Shown: in pieces, positions 46,313 through 57,000 of the stretch | Position numbering within the stretch: position 1 is the stretch's first letter | How the letters are laid out: each line of letters starts with the position of its first letter | Assembly (NCBI GenBank): GCA_030015575.1 | Contig: CM057338.1 | Span: 132,829,546-132,893,545 of the forward strand | Source of the DNA: Agapanthus africanus | Lineage: Eukaryota > Streptophyta > Magnoliopsida > Asparagales > Amaryllidaceae | Direction of reading: 5' to 3' | Length of the DNA stretch: 64,000 bases | The notes under the pieces: model-generated | What the model saw: the letters and a program-made list of their open reading frames with translations, nothing else | Database searches by the model: none | What the model was told of the DNA's origin: nothing | Translations under genes and position numbers: made by a program

Positions 46313-49300
46313 TGTCACGCCCCGCTTCCCAGTAGACGGAAACGGTGACGTGGCAAGCCCGCGACGTATTTATTTCGAGAAGGTCATTTCTCCAAATAAA
46401 TACGCTAAGCGTAAAATAAGCAATATAAAATGACAAGAAAATTAACATGAGATTAAAACTTCAACAACTTTATTTACATACAACTTTATTCATTTACAAT
46501 ACATGATATCAACAGAAGGAAAATACAAGAATGGAAATGCCTAAACAAGTGGCATACATAAACTGAGAAGAAGATAACTGGTCTAGGCCTGGGTCACGAT
46601 CTGATCGTGCTCCTCCTCTGAGATGTCTACCTCCTCAGTCTCCATAGTATCTGATGAACATTCCAAGAAAATAAAGATGGGTAGAATGCCCGTCGGCGAA
46701 CTTTCACTCGGTAAGTCCCCAAGAAATGAAATGAAGTATAAAGTGTAATGATAAAAGAAGTGTATATCATGAACAATTAATTATGGTGTCTCAGCATGCT
46801 ATTTTATGTAAACACGGCAATTATATTTAGCATGCAGTTCTTTCGTAATATATGTGAACAAGTATGGTAATATATATGACAAGTAGGAAAACATGACAAT
46901 ATAGCATGAGCATGGCAAACAAATATAATATGGACGTGTAGTGTAGGTATGGTGAACATGCAGTGAATGTAAATGTCTTAACAGGTCTCTACTTGGGTAC
47001 ACTAATTTACCGTAAGTTCAAGAATGAATGTCAACCAATCTCAAGAGTGTTCTCGAACCCAACAGGCTGTAATACAGGGATAAGGAACCTTGGGCCCGAA
47101 TCAAGTGTTAATAACGGGACTTCAACCTAGTGTTGAAGTATTCCAAACTCAACAGGCTGTAATCTAGGAGCAAGGAAACACGGGCCCTCATGATAGCTTG
47201 CTTGTGTTAGAAGACATAAATTCATGACCTAGTGGGACTCCTGAGATTTCGTTGGATTCACGCATGAACTACCCCAATACCCCGTGTATTCTACGTTACA
47301 GTTAAAATTACCATCTTGCTCGAATCCATGAATACATCAAGTTACAAGATTGAGTTCATGTATATATCAAGTATTTATGTCAAGTATTCATGTATTCATG
47401 TGAAGTTGTATTCATGGTTTGAGTCAAGTCATAGTGTTCAAATATTCATGTTTCGCTTTAGTCAAGAGTTCCGATTCATGATCAAGGGTCAAGTATACAT
47501 GTTTGCTTTTGATGTTTGAATTCAAGTATTCATGATTAAGTATTCATGTTTCGTTTTAAATTTAGGTTTGATTCTGGATTCATACTTGAGTTGAACTCAG
47601 ACTTGAGTCGGACACTTATAAACTGATTTAGATCCTGAATTAGGTTCGGGAGTTATTGGTAACTGCTACACATGGACGACAGGATTTGTGTCTTTTTCCA
47701 AGACAATTACGATTGATAACACCGTTAAGTTTTCTACCTTAAATAGACAAGCACTCACTTTCTCTGGCTCCCTTGGGCTCAAGAGAATTGATCCCGCTTA
47801 AACCTATATTTACTAAAGTCCTTAAATATAGTTTTATATAACTCGAGGGGGTTTTATTAAAAATATTTTTAATATATAGTTTCAAAATAATCTCGAGAAA
47901 TTATTTATATTATTTAAGGTTTCCATGGATGTGAATTTTAGGGATTTGAGATATTTTAGTGATAATAGCGTAGCTCGGAAAGTTCATGGTAATTTACTGT
48001 AAAGCTTGACTTTTGTTAGTATCTTGATGGTATTTTGATGAAACTTGTAATTCTTTAATTTGAAAAAAAAATGTAATTTTGTTATATTTTGAAAATATAT
48101 GAATTGGTAATATTTATATAATTATTAAAAATTAAATTTTTATTTAAGTAAAAAAATTATGTTTTTCTTAAAAACCGTATTAAAAACTTTTCGAAACCGA
48201 ATGCTCCGTGAGGAGGTCTGCATCTCGCTCTATTAGCCTAAGGATGTGCGATAATCCGCACCATCCAATAGAGAGTCCCCTAAAAAGGGTTGTAGAGGCT
48301 TATTTGCAAAGGAACTCTAAAATACAATTCCAAAGAAAACCGTTTTTATAGTAAATGGTATTTTGATGTAAAATTTAAATTAAAGTTATGTTACATGGCA
48401 TATTTGAGTGAAAGTTGATTCTAAACCTTAGTTTTATGATTATAAACTTTGTGTAAGAATATGGATGCCAAATATGTAAGAAAAAATGGATTTTATATAG
48501 TATAGAAGAAGATGTCAGTATTAACTCCACTTCCGACATATATTTTGAAAAAAGAATTTTTAGAGAAAAAGAATGAGGATTGGAAGGGACTTACAAGCGA
48601 AGTGGCTAAAAGGAAAGTGTAGGAATAGGGGGTTGTCAACGTGACGTCGCAAGGTCACCAGAATATGCGTCGATCATCGCCGAAACTTGATCGTTTGCTA
48701 ACTCCTCTTCTACTCTACTTGTACTTAGAAAAATTTGAGAATTTTGGTTAGGGATTTCAGAACGATGAAGAGCTAGGGAATGGGGTAGTATTTATAGTGT
48801 GGAATTAGGATTTTGGAATTAAAATGATGAATTAAAATGCATTAAAATGAGGATAAATGGGGAATTGAAAGGTCTCTATTTGATTGCAGTGCAGGAGAGT
48901 TAGGGGTAGGGAAAGGGTCATGTGTGCAAAACCCGGGCACCTTTGGCTACGGTTCACCCGTCCCCGCCGGACTTAAAGGGCATCTCGCCGGTCAATTGTG
49001 GGAGTGAGGCCGGTGGATTGGTGCCGCGTGTTCAGCTCAGTATTAATACTCTTTTGCACATGTTTATTTTTTCAGACTTTTCATTTTTATGTGCATTGCA
49101 CATGTAAACTTTTGGGCTTCCAAAAATTTTGAAAGAAAAATCAGAAAAAATATATTGTGTCTGATGGGGTTCGAACACAGGAGCTACGTCACAGCATTGC
49201 AAGACTTTACCGGTGAGCTACAAGTTATTTCTTGCTGTTCTTAAACAAAACTAACTTATAACTTGTACTCAGGCTGTGAAACTCTATTCTGTATTTTAAA

Positions 49301-49337
49301 AGAAGAATTTCCATACTAACGTTTCAGAGTCATTACA
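46313..49337 (-). mobile_element. Solo LTR of family B (B2) inside T2 pol
   Basis: TGTCACGCCCCGC...GAGTCATTACA, 3025 bp. Flanks TCTCT (46308-46312) and GCTCT (49338-49342) agree at four of five. Removing it reconnects the T2 RNase H region, as judged against D at 27250-27290. Contains a tRNA-like segment (49168-49225) and a reverse TATA box (48788-48795). No gene. Confidence 0.88.
49168..49225 (-). repeat. tRNA-like segment in B2 LTR
   Basis: The minus strand has GTTCGAACC (49168-49176) as B box and TAGCTCACCGG (complement of 49210-49220) as A box, matching 18801-18871. Confidence 0.55.
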
Positions 49338-49648
49338 GCTCTTGTGATCGGTAAATACTTCTACCCTTTCACCCAATAACTAGTGTCTCCATATCTTCAA
49401 AGCAAAAATCACTGCTGCTAGCACCAAATGATGAGTTGGGTAGTTCTTCTCATGAATCTTCAATTGCCTCGACGCATAGGCTATAACCTTCCTATTCTAC
49501 ATTAGAACACATCCCAAGCCTTACCCATATACGTCGCTGTGAATAACCAACCCTCCGGAACTGTCTGGCGCTGTCAAGATAGGAGCGATGGTCAATCTTT
49601 ACTTCATCGCTTCAAAAGCTGACGCATATTTCTCCGAACGGTACCTCC
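49338..49648 (-). pseudogene. T2 pol, RNase H part
   Basis: On the minus strand it encodes fragments of the RT-RNase H region: EKYASAFEAMK at about 49625-49597, then a segment equivalent to the [15 protein letters not shown]...LGCVLMQ stretch of element D, then the [14 protein letters not shown] block near 49450. Reading frame is broken. It lies between the B2 LTR and the A element, and its right edge carries one copy of the CCTCC target duplication (49644-49648). Confidence 0.8.
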
Positions 49649-51861
49649 TGCACGCCACGTGGCAGCGCAGTTGCGCTGCGCTCAGCGCCGCGCGACACGT
49701 GGCAGCGCAATTGCGCTGCGCTCTGCGCTGCGTGACACGTGTCAAGCGCTGGGGGCGTTTGCGCCAAACAGAATTAAATTCCAGTAAGATCTTTCTGTTC
49801 TTGTTAAAACAAGAAGATTGTCTTCTGTAAAACAGAAGCTCTTGGATCAAAAATCCAACGGTGGGGAAAATTCCCCAAATCACTCAGAGAAGGATCTCTT
49901 TAATAAACTTAACAAATTTATGGGCACTATATAAAGACCCCTAGACCCTAACTCAAATCATCATGAACATTGTGAGAGATCAAGAACTTCAAAACAGAGA
50001 GAACTCTGAAGAAAATTCAAGAAAAAGATAAAAACCTTTAAAATAGAAGAATTTCTTCTAAATAGATCATTGATCTAAGAACAAGATCAATGATCTTCAA
50101 TAAAAAACAAATAATAACAGTGTCTTGCACTTTTTATGAACCACAGGTTCTCTGAAAACAAGAAAAACTTGTTTTCTTTGATCTAAATTGGATCAAGAAA
50201 TTAAACAGTGCCCTGCACTTGTAAAATTTGCACTGTTGCGCTCTTGGGTTGGCGCAAGCCACCAGAGAGCGCCACGTGTCAGCACCTGAACCACTTGCGC
50301 TATGCGCTTTTAAGATAGAGCCTTGCTCTCTGAAATTGGCGCAACTCACCAGAGCGCGCCACGTGTCAGCAGCGCAAGCGCAGCGCACTGCGCTTGTGTG
50401 ACACGTGTCATCACCACAAGCGCTTGCGCTCAGTGATTGGCGCAAAACGCCTGACAAATGCACTGCATTGTTTACTGAAGGGCCATGCCCAAATCAAAAA
50501 GTCCTAGTAGGCCAAGATAAATTGCAATGCAATAAAAGGGCAGAGCCCAAACAAAATTGATGCTCTGCATCATTAATAAAAGGGCAGAGCCCAAACAAAA
50601 TATGAAATGCAGTGCATTATTTAGAAAGGGGCAAAGCCCTAGCACAGGCCTAATAGGCCAAACACAAATAAAAATGTTAAATATTTTCTAACTGGACTTA
50701 GCCCAATCATGGCCGTAAATCCTCAAATTAAATTAACTGAGCAAAATTACTCTCTTAAATCAATTTACATCCGGTTCAAGGGTACATCTCTGAACTCCTC
50801 TGACACCTATCGTTGTAATCTTTCAACAACGTCAGAGAGGTGACGGGTCCCGACGGCCACAAATAAAATGGACCACCACGTCCCTAAACTGGAACATGGA
50901 CCACCATGTACCTAAACTGGAACATGGACCACCACATCCTTAAACTGGAACATAGACCACCACGTCCCTAAACTGGCAATGGACCGCAATGTCCTTAAAC
51001 TACCCATGGACCACTACGTCCCTAAACTGGAATAATAGAGCCCCCCTAAACGCTCTTTTGCCGGATCTAAACGATCCCGTTTAAGTTGATCTTAGCCTCA
51101 AACTTGGCTAACGTATCCTTAAACATTCAAATGGACCATACAACTCCAAATCAACTTTGGTTCAAGGGTACATCTCCGAACTCCTCTGATACCTGTCGTT
51201 GTAATCCTTCAACGTCGTCAGAGAGGTGACGGGTCCCGATGGCCATATACATTAAATGGACCACCATGTCCCTAAACTGGAAATTGACCGCAACGTCATT
51301 AAACTAAACAATAGAGCCAATTGCTCTTTTGTTGGATCTAAACGATCCCGTTAAGTTGATCTTAGTCTGGAGATTAGGCTAACGTATCCTTAACAAAAGT
51401 TTAAGTCGATTTTAGCCTCAATATGGCTAACGTATCCTTAAACTAAAACACCAAACCCAAATCTAAGTAAATACGGATTTGGACTAATCCACGTCCTATG
51501 GGCGACGGCATAACTTAGTCTCCGTATACAATCCACGGGCAACCACAAACAAAACAAACACACACGACACGAAATGAAATTCTGGAGAAGGAGAAATTTG
51601 TTACCGCGATGCGGTAGCGTAATTAACTGCAGGGGCTTGCGCCTGCAGGGAAGAGCGTCCCCACAATCAAAAATCCCTCAAGCGAGGGGGAATCTGACGA
51701 AGTCTGCTACATCGGCCGCATCCGTCTAAACCTCCGATACACGGTGCCATAAATCAACTTGGTATCTTCGGAGAGGTAGACGGATAAAACCAATTAGCAT
51801 CTGCCCCGAATCTCAGTGTCAGGACTTCGCAGTCCTGTGCGCCGTCTTTCGGAGGGGAACA
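49649..51861 (+). repeat. 5' LTR of the complete A element
   Basis: It has TATATAAA at 49928-49935, followed by about 1.9 kb of LTR that would be transcribed as leader. The leader contains the mini-palindrome tiles (49950-50650), 27/28-bp GGAC-N6-GTCC repeats (50870-51035), and the conserved hairpin block with GTATACAATCCACGG (near 51526) and CCCTC-AAGC-GAGGG (51675-51688). It lacks ~326 bp of the sequence that precedes 60031 in the 3' copy if the U3 really begins at the G-tract near 59700. Confidence 0.85.
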
Positions 51862-51866
51862 GATTC

Positions 51867-51885
51867 TGGCACGCCCAGTGGGACC
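51867..51885 (+). promoter_or_regulatory. Primer-binding site of the complete A element
   Basis: TGGCACGCCCAGTGGGACC, five bases (GATTC) after the LTR end. One base differs from A1. Confidence 0.85.
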
Positions 51886-52011
51886 TTTTCCTCTTTCCAC
51901 TCCACACTTCGTGTGTCGTCTTCGCGAACGAATCGCGGTTTGTTAATGGTTGCCTTTGGGTTTCAAGTTACTGATATTTGGTCTTTTGACTGGCGTAGAA
52001 ATCAAGCATCA

Positions 52012-53640
52012 ATGGCCTCTAACTGCTCGAATTGCTCGAAGTGCCAATGCAACTGATGCTCCACCTCAGCTGGAGGTGTAGCATATGGGCCTCAAGCGGC
52101 CTCCATCCTGGCCATGCCGGTAGAAAAGGTGACCCAGGCCACCACTGGCCTGTTTTTCGGGACCATGATCCCGCCGGCAAGCTTTACCATGCCAATGCCC
52201 GCACCAGACGCGAACAAGAAGTCGGTTTTCGATCGGCTCACTGCTATAATGGCCCCTGTCAATGGGTCGTCCAACTCCTCGGTCTTCACCAGACTGAGCC
52301 TGAACTCTAAAGGGCCCGCCAAAAAGCCCATGATACCTGAAAAGGCCATCCCAAAGAAGACGGCTGCTCCTGAAGTCGCCAAAGCGGTTTCTCCTGTTAA
52401 GGAGTCAGTCTTTTCAAGGCTGACTATTCCAGCTCCTAACCCTGCTCGAGGATTTATCTTTGACAAATTGAATATTGCCACCCAAAGGACGACCTTAGTC
52501 TTTAAGATGCTAGCACCAGCAGTGCCTCATGCAGACAGGGGGCAAGATGAGGCTGTCCCTATCTCCGAGCCAGTCCCAACTGCTCGTCATGCTCGACGTC
52601 GCCACTGGCGCTGAGTAAGAAAGGCTGGGGGCAACTCCCCATCGGGGCTAACTCCACCCGCTCCAATGGTGGAAGTTGATACCCCTGATCGTCCTTGAAG
52701 ATGATAGGGGAGAACGTCAAATCCTCCACCGGCTCTGTCAACAGCCAAGGAGGAGACAATCTCCAAAGCTGACTTGGACGAGTATATAGCCCAACAAATA
52801 TGGGTTCATCATTCGACTGAAGCAGCCGGTCAGGTCGTAAAAACGAGACGACCATATTCGAGCTGGTACGACCAGATCAAGTACCCGCCGGGCTACACAA
52901 TTCCCGAGTTCCATGTCTATAAGGGGACGGGCAATCCCCACCAGCATGTTGCCCAGTTCAGAGCGCTTTGCGGCAACACCGGCGGTGATGACAAATTGTT
53001 GCTTCGCCAGTTCGTTGGCAGCTTGTCAGATACAGCGTTTGAGTGGTACTCTGAGCTCCCAAACGACTCTATCAAGACCTTCACAGAGATGGAGCTGCTG
53101 TTTACCCAGCGTTTTCCAAGCGCCAGCGAACGCACCCCGATGACGGCATTGATTAATGCCAGGGTGAAGCCGGGCGAGACATGGGTCCAATATGCTATAC
53201 GGTGACGGAACTTATGGTCAAAATGCAAGCAACGCATTGAAGAAGCGCCAGCAGTGGGTATGTTTGTGGGAACCCTCGATCCGCAGGCGACCATATCCTA
53301 ATTTATGATGTTCTTCAAGCCGACTACCTTCCAAGCCCTGATCGACAAACTAGCTCAAATGGACCAGATTGGCCATAGACCTCCCCCTCCAAAGCCGGAC
53401 TCTCGAAATGAAAAGGGGAAGGGGAAAGCGATCGTTGTCGCTAATGCTCAACAACAGCCGAGCAACTCGAAGCCGGTTGTTCGTCAAAATAATATGCGTC
53501 CGCACGTACCCCTTGAGGAGAGGCTAGGACGTCCTTACTCGTTTCCCCGAGATAAAAACGAGAAGATTATGCGAGCTGGCATTGCGCAACCGACTCATAA
53601 GTCTGCCGGATCCAAAACGTCCATCGCAACCAAATGATGT
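52012..53640 (+). pseudogene. gag of the complete A element, N-terminal and capsid region
   Basis: The ATG at 52012 opens a Cys-rich start (MASNCSNCSKCQCN) closed by TGA at 52054-52056; the same frame reopens and is read from 52057 to 52614. It carries four xVFxRL-type repeats: KKSVFDRL, SSVFTRL, ESVFSRL, RGFIFDKL. A shifted frame at 52774-53205 holds Retrotrans_gag (PPGYTIPEFHVYKGTGNPHQHVAQF, LLLRQFVGSLSDTAFEWYSEL, MELLFTQRFPS), with the domain end continuing past a stop at 53203. A basic linker (KGKGKAIVVANAQQQPSNSK) and LGRPYSFPRDK follow. Capsid role is by family. At least three disruptions: nonsense at 52054, frame changes near 52620 and 53205. Confidence 0.8.
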
Positions 53641-55365
53641 CAATGAGCCCAACTACTGTCCTTATCATCGAGTACTGGGTCATCCGATTGAAGATTACTA
53701 CGTCTTCAAAAATTGGATTAAAGACCAGTACCAACAGGGCAAGTTCGCGTTGTCCGACAGATGGAAGGTGAATCGCCGCAACCTCACGCCTCTAAAAGGA
53801 TGAATACGCCGGGGGCAACGTGCTCTCTCGTCGAAGAAGCCCCATGGGAGGTTGTGCTATCAGCCAAAACAAAGAGGATGCTGAACGATCTTCAAACATG
53901 CCCAGCAATCAGGTGGAAGAACCCGTTGGAGCCTCAGATCATTGAAGGGATGTTGAAGTCGCGTCCAACTCCAAAGACCGATGGTGGTGGCCCAAGCACT
54001 CACAACCAGCCTTCAAAAACTTCAAAGAAGAAGAAGAAGAAATCCAAGAAGCCCGTGAAGCCTGGAGACAAGCGCACGGACTTACAAAAATAAATTGACG
54101 CGCTGGAGGAATGCAACCAGAAAGCACGGACTCCCATTACACTCCAAGAGTTCCTCAACCACGTCTTTTAAGAGGAAGATGAGGGAGACAGCTCGTCGGA
54201 TGAATCTGAAGAATACGTGGCGAGCTGTCATATGATTTCCCATTCGTTTACAGACGATGAGGAAATTCCTTGCGCTGAGAAGCTGGGGACGGACCCTGAA
54301 CCAGAAATTCTGCGGCCGTCAGATGAGATGATCGATGCCTTCCTGAATGAGATTCGTCTGAAAGTTAAAGCCAATCAAGAGCATGAGATGGCCTTACTAG
54401 AAGGAGCCAAACACCGCCGACTGGACGAAAGAGTCGAGGTATTCCCATCAAATCAAAAGACATCCGCTGCCGATGAAAACAAATTCAAGACGAGGAAAAG
54501 GTTTGCAAAAGTCATATCAATGGGGATGAAGCTACCACCCTCGGAAGAAAACACTCTCGGTGGAATAGAGATGCATCTTAATTATTGCCTATATCATCAG
54601 AAGATCGCACACGCTACTGAAGACTGCGACTCCTTTAAGTGTTGGTGGCAAGGGTATGTCACTCGCAAACATTACGTCAACAGAACAAAGCGGGAAGCTC
54701 GTAGACGGTGGAAAAATACGACAGATGAGCATAAAAGAGTCGCCGGCAATTGCCATAGGAACGACCCCGATGAAGAAACAGCCTTCAACCCTCTCTTCAA
54801 TGAATCCATCTCTGAAGAATTGAAGAATCATGAGAACATTCATCCGTGCAAGAACATACTACCCGGAAAGAATCTCGGACCCGCAAAAGACGGAGCGAAC
54901 AAAAAGGATAAAGGAAAAGGAAAAATGACCTTCGTCGCCAACATTCAACAACAGCCGAGCAACTCAAAATCGATTGTTCGCCAAAACAACCTGTGCCCAC
55001 GCCCATCACACGAGGAAAGATTGGGACGTCCTTACTCGTTTCCCCAAGATAAAACGAGGAAACTGTTTGAACTGACAGTGCGCAACGGACTCGTCAATCT
55101 GCCGAATCCGAAACGTCCGCTACAGCCGGGAGATGTCAACGATCCTAATTACTGCCCCTACCATCGAGCAGTAAGTCATCCGCTCGAAGATTGCTTCGTC
55201 TTCAAAAACTGGGTTGAAGACCAGTACCAACAAGGCGAACTCGCGCTGTCTGAAAACTGGAAGGTGAGCCCGCCACAACCACATGCTCCGAAAAAGATGG
55301 ATATGCCGGGGGTATCATGCTCATTCATAAAGAAAGCCCTACGGACCGAAACGTCCTTAAACTAA
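53582..55365 (+). pseudogene. gag C-terminal region of the complete A element with three CHHC modules
   Basis: Module 1 CPYHRVLGHPIEDY (53657-53698) has its last Cys changed to Tyr. Module 2 CLYHQKIAHATEDC (54586-54627) and module 3 CPYHRAVSHPLEDC (55153-55194) are intact as C-x2-H-x4-H-x4-C. Between 1 and 2 lie a Lys-run (SKKKKKKSKKPVKPGDK, near 54020-54080) and an acidic block (EEDEGDSSSDESEEYV). The frame 54217-55365 is 382 codons long without a stop, with KTRKRFAKVISMGMKLPPSEE and a repeat of the LGRPYSFP...NGLVNLPNPKRPLQPGDVNDPNYCPYHR text seen near module 1, showing internal duplication. The rest is frameshifted (near 53800 and 54090). Likely nucleocapsid-like; metal binding is inferred. 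Confidence 0.75.
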
Positions 55366-55450
55366 TGGCGGACCACTACGTCCTAAAACTGGAGAACGGA
55401 CCGAAACGTCCTTAAACTAATGACGGACCGAAACGTCCTTAAATTACTAC
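55348..55450 (+). repeat. 27-bp repeat after gag (about four units)
   Basis: GGACCGAAACGTCCTTAAAC-type units, the same as the repeat inside the LTRs, at the same place as 3625-3786 in A1. Confidence 0.85.
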
Positions 55451-55544
55451 CGCAGCATCCTTAGGCTAATGAGATGAATAAAAAAAGAGAGAAAAAAATA
55501 TGAATATAATAAAAAAATAAAAAATAAAAAATAATGATAAAAAC

Positions 55545-55800
55545 GGTATATCCATAAGCAAAAAAGGCACGGATGAAAACCCGAAAGGGCTCCGTGAGTA
55601 AAAACAACAGGGCTACCGGCGAGTGTTCGTGAAAACCCGAAAGGGCGCGACCTCGTAAAAAAAAATAAAAAGAATAAAAAAGGTATGTCTATAAGCAAAA
55701 TGGCACGGATGAAAACCCCAAAGGGCTCCGTGAGTAAAAACAGCAGGACTACCGGCGAGTGTTTGTGAAAACCTGAAAGGGCGCAACCTCGTTAAAGGAC
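55545..55800 (+). repeat. ~137-bp direct repeat, two units
   Basis: 55545-55680 and 55682-55800 share GGCACGGATGAAAACCC, AAAGGGCTCCGTGAGTAAAA and CTACCGGCGAGTGTT in the same order. Each unit holds two copies of GTGAAAACC(C/T)GAAAGGGC-like text. The preceding 55450-55544 is A-rich with no gene. Confidence 0.85.
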
Positions 55801-55801
55801 A

Positions 55802-55973
55802 CTTACAGGATCCTCTCGACCTTGTAAGGAGAAACCACCCGCATGAGATCCTTACGACTCACAAGGGAGCAACACACTTAGGGATCCCCACGATTCCTAA
55901 AGAGAAAATACACTTACGAGATCCTCACGACTCGTAAGGAGAACTCTCTTATGGGACCCTCACGGCTCATAAG
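55802..55973 (+). repeat. Five-hairpin cassette, copy 1
   Basis: Five successive stem-loops about 35 bp apart. The best are CTTACGAG-ATCCTCACGA-CTCGTAAG (55913-55938, perfect 8-bp arms) and CTTATGGG-ACCCTCACGG-CTCATAAG (55948-55973, one G-U pair). The loop cores in order are CTCTC, CTTAC, CCCAC, CTCAC, CTCAC. The same order is seen in copies 2 and 3. Confidence 0.8.
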
Positions 55974-56150
55974 ATTTGAAAGTCTTAAGTTACAGAGACA
56001 TAAACCTATGCTTAAGCAACTCCCACAACCTTCGATATTGCCCTGCAAGCGGCTCAATGCTGACCCTTGTATACAATCCACGGACGTAAATAAACATTTC
56101 CCTAAGCAAGCCCCATCCGTGACTAGGGATATGTACGTATGATGAACAAC

Positions 56151-56314
56151 CTTTATAGGTCCTCTCGATTTACAAGGAGAAAACCCTCTTGTAGGATCCT
56201 TACGACTTACAGAGGAACATACACTTAGGAATCCTCACGATTCCTAAGGAGAAAATACACCTACAAGATCCTCACGACTTGTAAGGAGAAATACCTTTGT
56301 GGGACCCTTACGGC
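56151..56314 (+). repeat. Five-hairpin cassette, copy 2
   Basis: The best stem is CTTAGGAATC-CTCAC-GATTCCTAAG (56224-56248, perfect 10-bp arms). CCTACAAG...CTTGTAAGG (56260-56286) has one bulge. Hairpins 1, 2 and 5 are partly decayed. Loop cores in order are CTCTC, CTTAC, CTCAC, CTCAC, CTTAC. Sequence 55974-56150 between copies has no gene and includes GTATACAATCCACGG near 56070. Confidence 0.75.
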
Positions 56315-56379
56315 TCATGAAGTCAAAAGCCTTAGTCGACAGGACCTTAACCATAATCGCTAAGCCACCTTTGTTCGAC

Positions 56380-56720
56380 ATCGACAGAGGCAAATGATGA
56401 TTCGCTCCTGGCAACATCCCAGTTGTAGCGGTGCTGATGCCGAAATCGGTGTCTAATTTCAGGTTCACGGCGAAAAGCCAGTAGGCCGCGCATGCATACA
56501 AAATAGCCGAAATGATGGGGCAACTTGTAATAAAAAAAGAGCAGAAAGTAAAAACGTATGCGCACAAAATAGCCGAAATGATTGGGCAACTCGCAATAAA
56601 AAGCAGCGAGTAAAAATAAAAATAAACAGCCGAAATGATTGGGCACCGCGAAAAATAGCCTAAATGATTGGGCAATCGCGACTTTCGCAATGTAAAAAGC
56701 TGAAATGATAGAGCATCGCA
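56380..56720 (+). repeat. AGCCGAAATGAT repeats, relative of the C 62-bp array
   Basis: About six occurrences of (A/T)AGCCGAAATGATxGGGC separated by 20-75 bp, preceded by GATGATTCGCTCCTGGC. Both blocks occur in C1 (27880-28290) in the matching order on the opposite strand, showing that A and C share their 3' region. Confidence 0.8.
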
Positions 56721-56806
56721 GAAAGAAATAAAAAAAATGAAAGAATGAAACTTTTGCCCTGCAGGTAAGTCCATAGTGATCCCTGTATACAATCCATGGG
56801 CATAAA

Positions 56807-56827
56807 CAAAAAAAAGGGGAAAAGGGG
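56807..56827 (+). other. Internal purine tract
   Basis: A(8)GGGGAAAAGGGGA-type tract, following GTATACAATCCATGG (near 56787). It resembles a plant retrotransposon polypurine tract but lies 3.2 kb upstream of the 3' LTR. Confidence 0.5.
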
Positions 56828-57000
56828 ACTACATTTTCCCACCAGGCTGCGTCAAAGGGAAGTCAGATCTCGACGACCACATCTACAGCCTGGAGACCAA
56901 CAGCGACATTCCTCCTCATTCCAGCAGGACACGGACGTGACATCACCAATCGGAGCCACGGCAAAGTCCCCAGTTCCAAGACTCTACGGTTCACAGACAA

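Noticed and set aside
56244..56792. Minus-strand frame of 182 codons in the A element
   Set aside because: It crosses hairpin cassette 2 and the AGCCGAAATGAT repeats; the frame is repeat-driven and not shared with the C copies.
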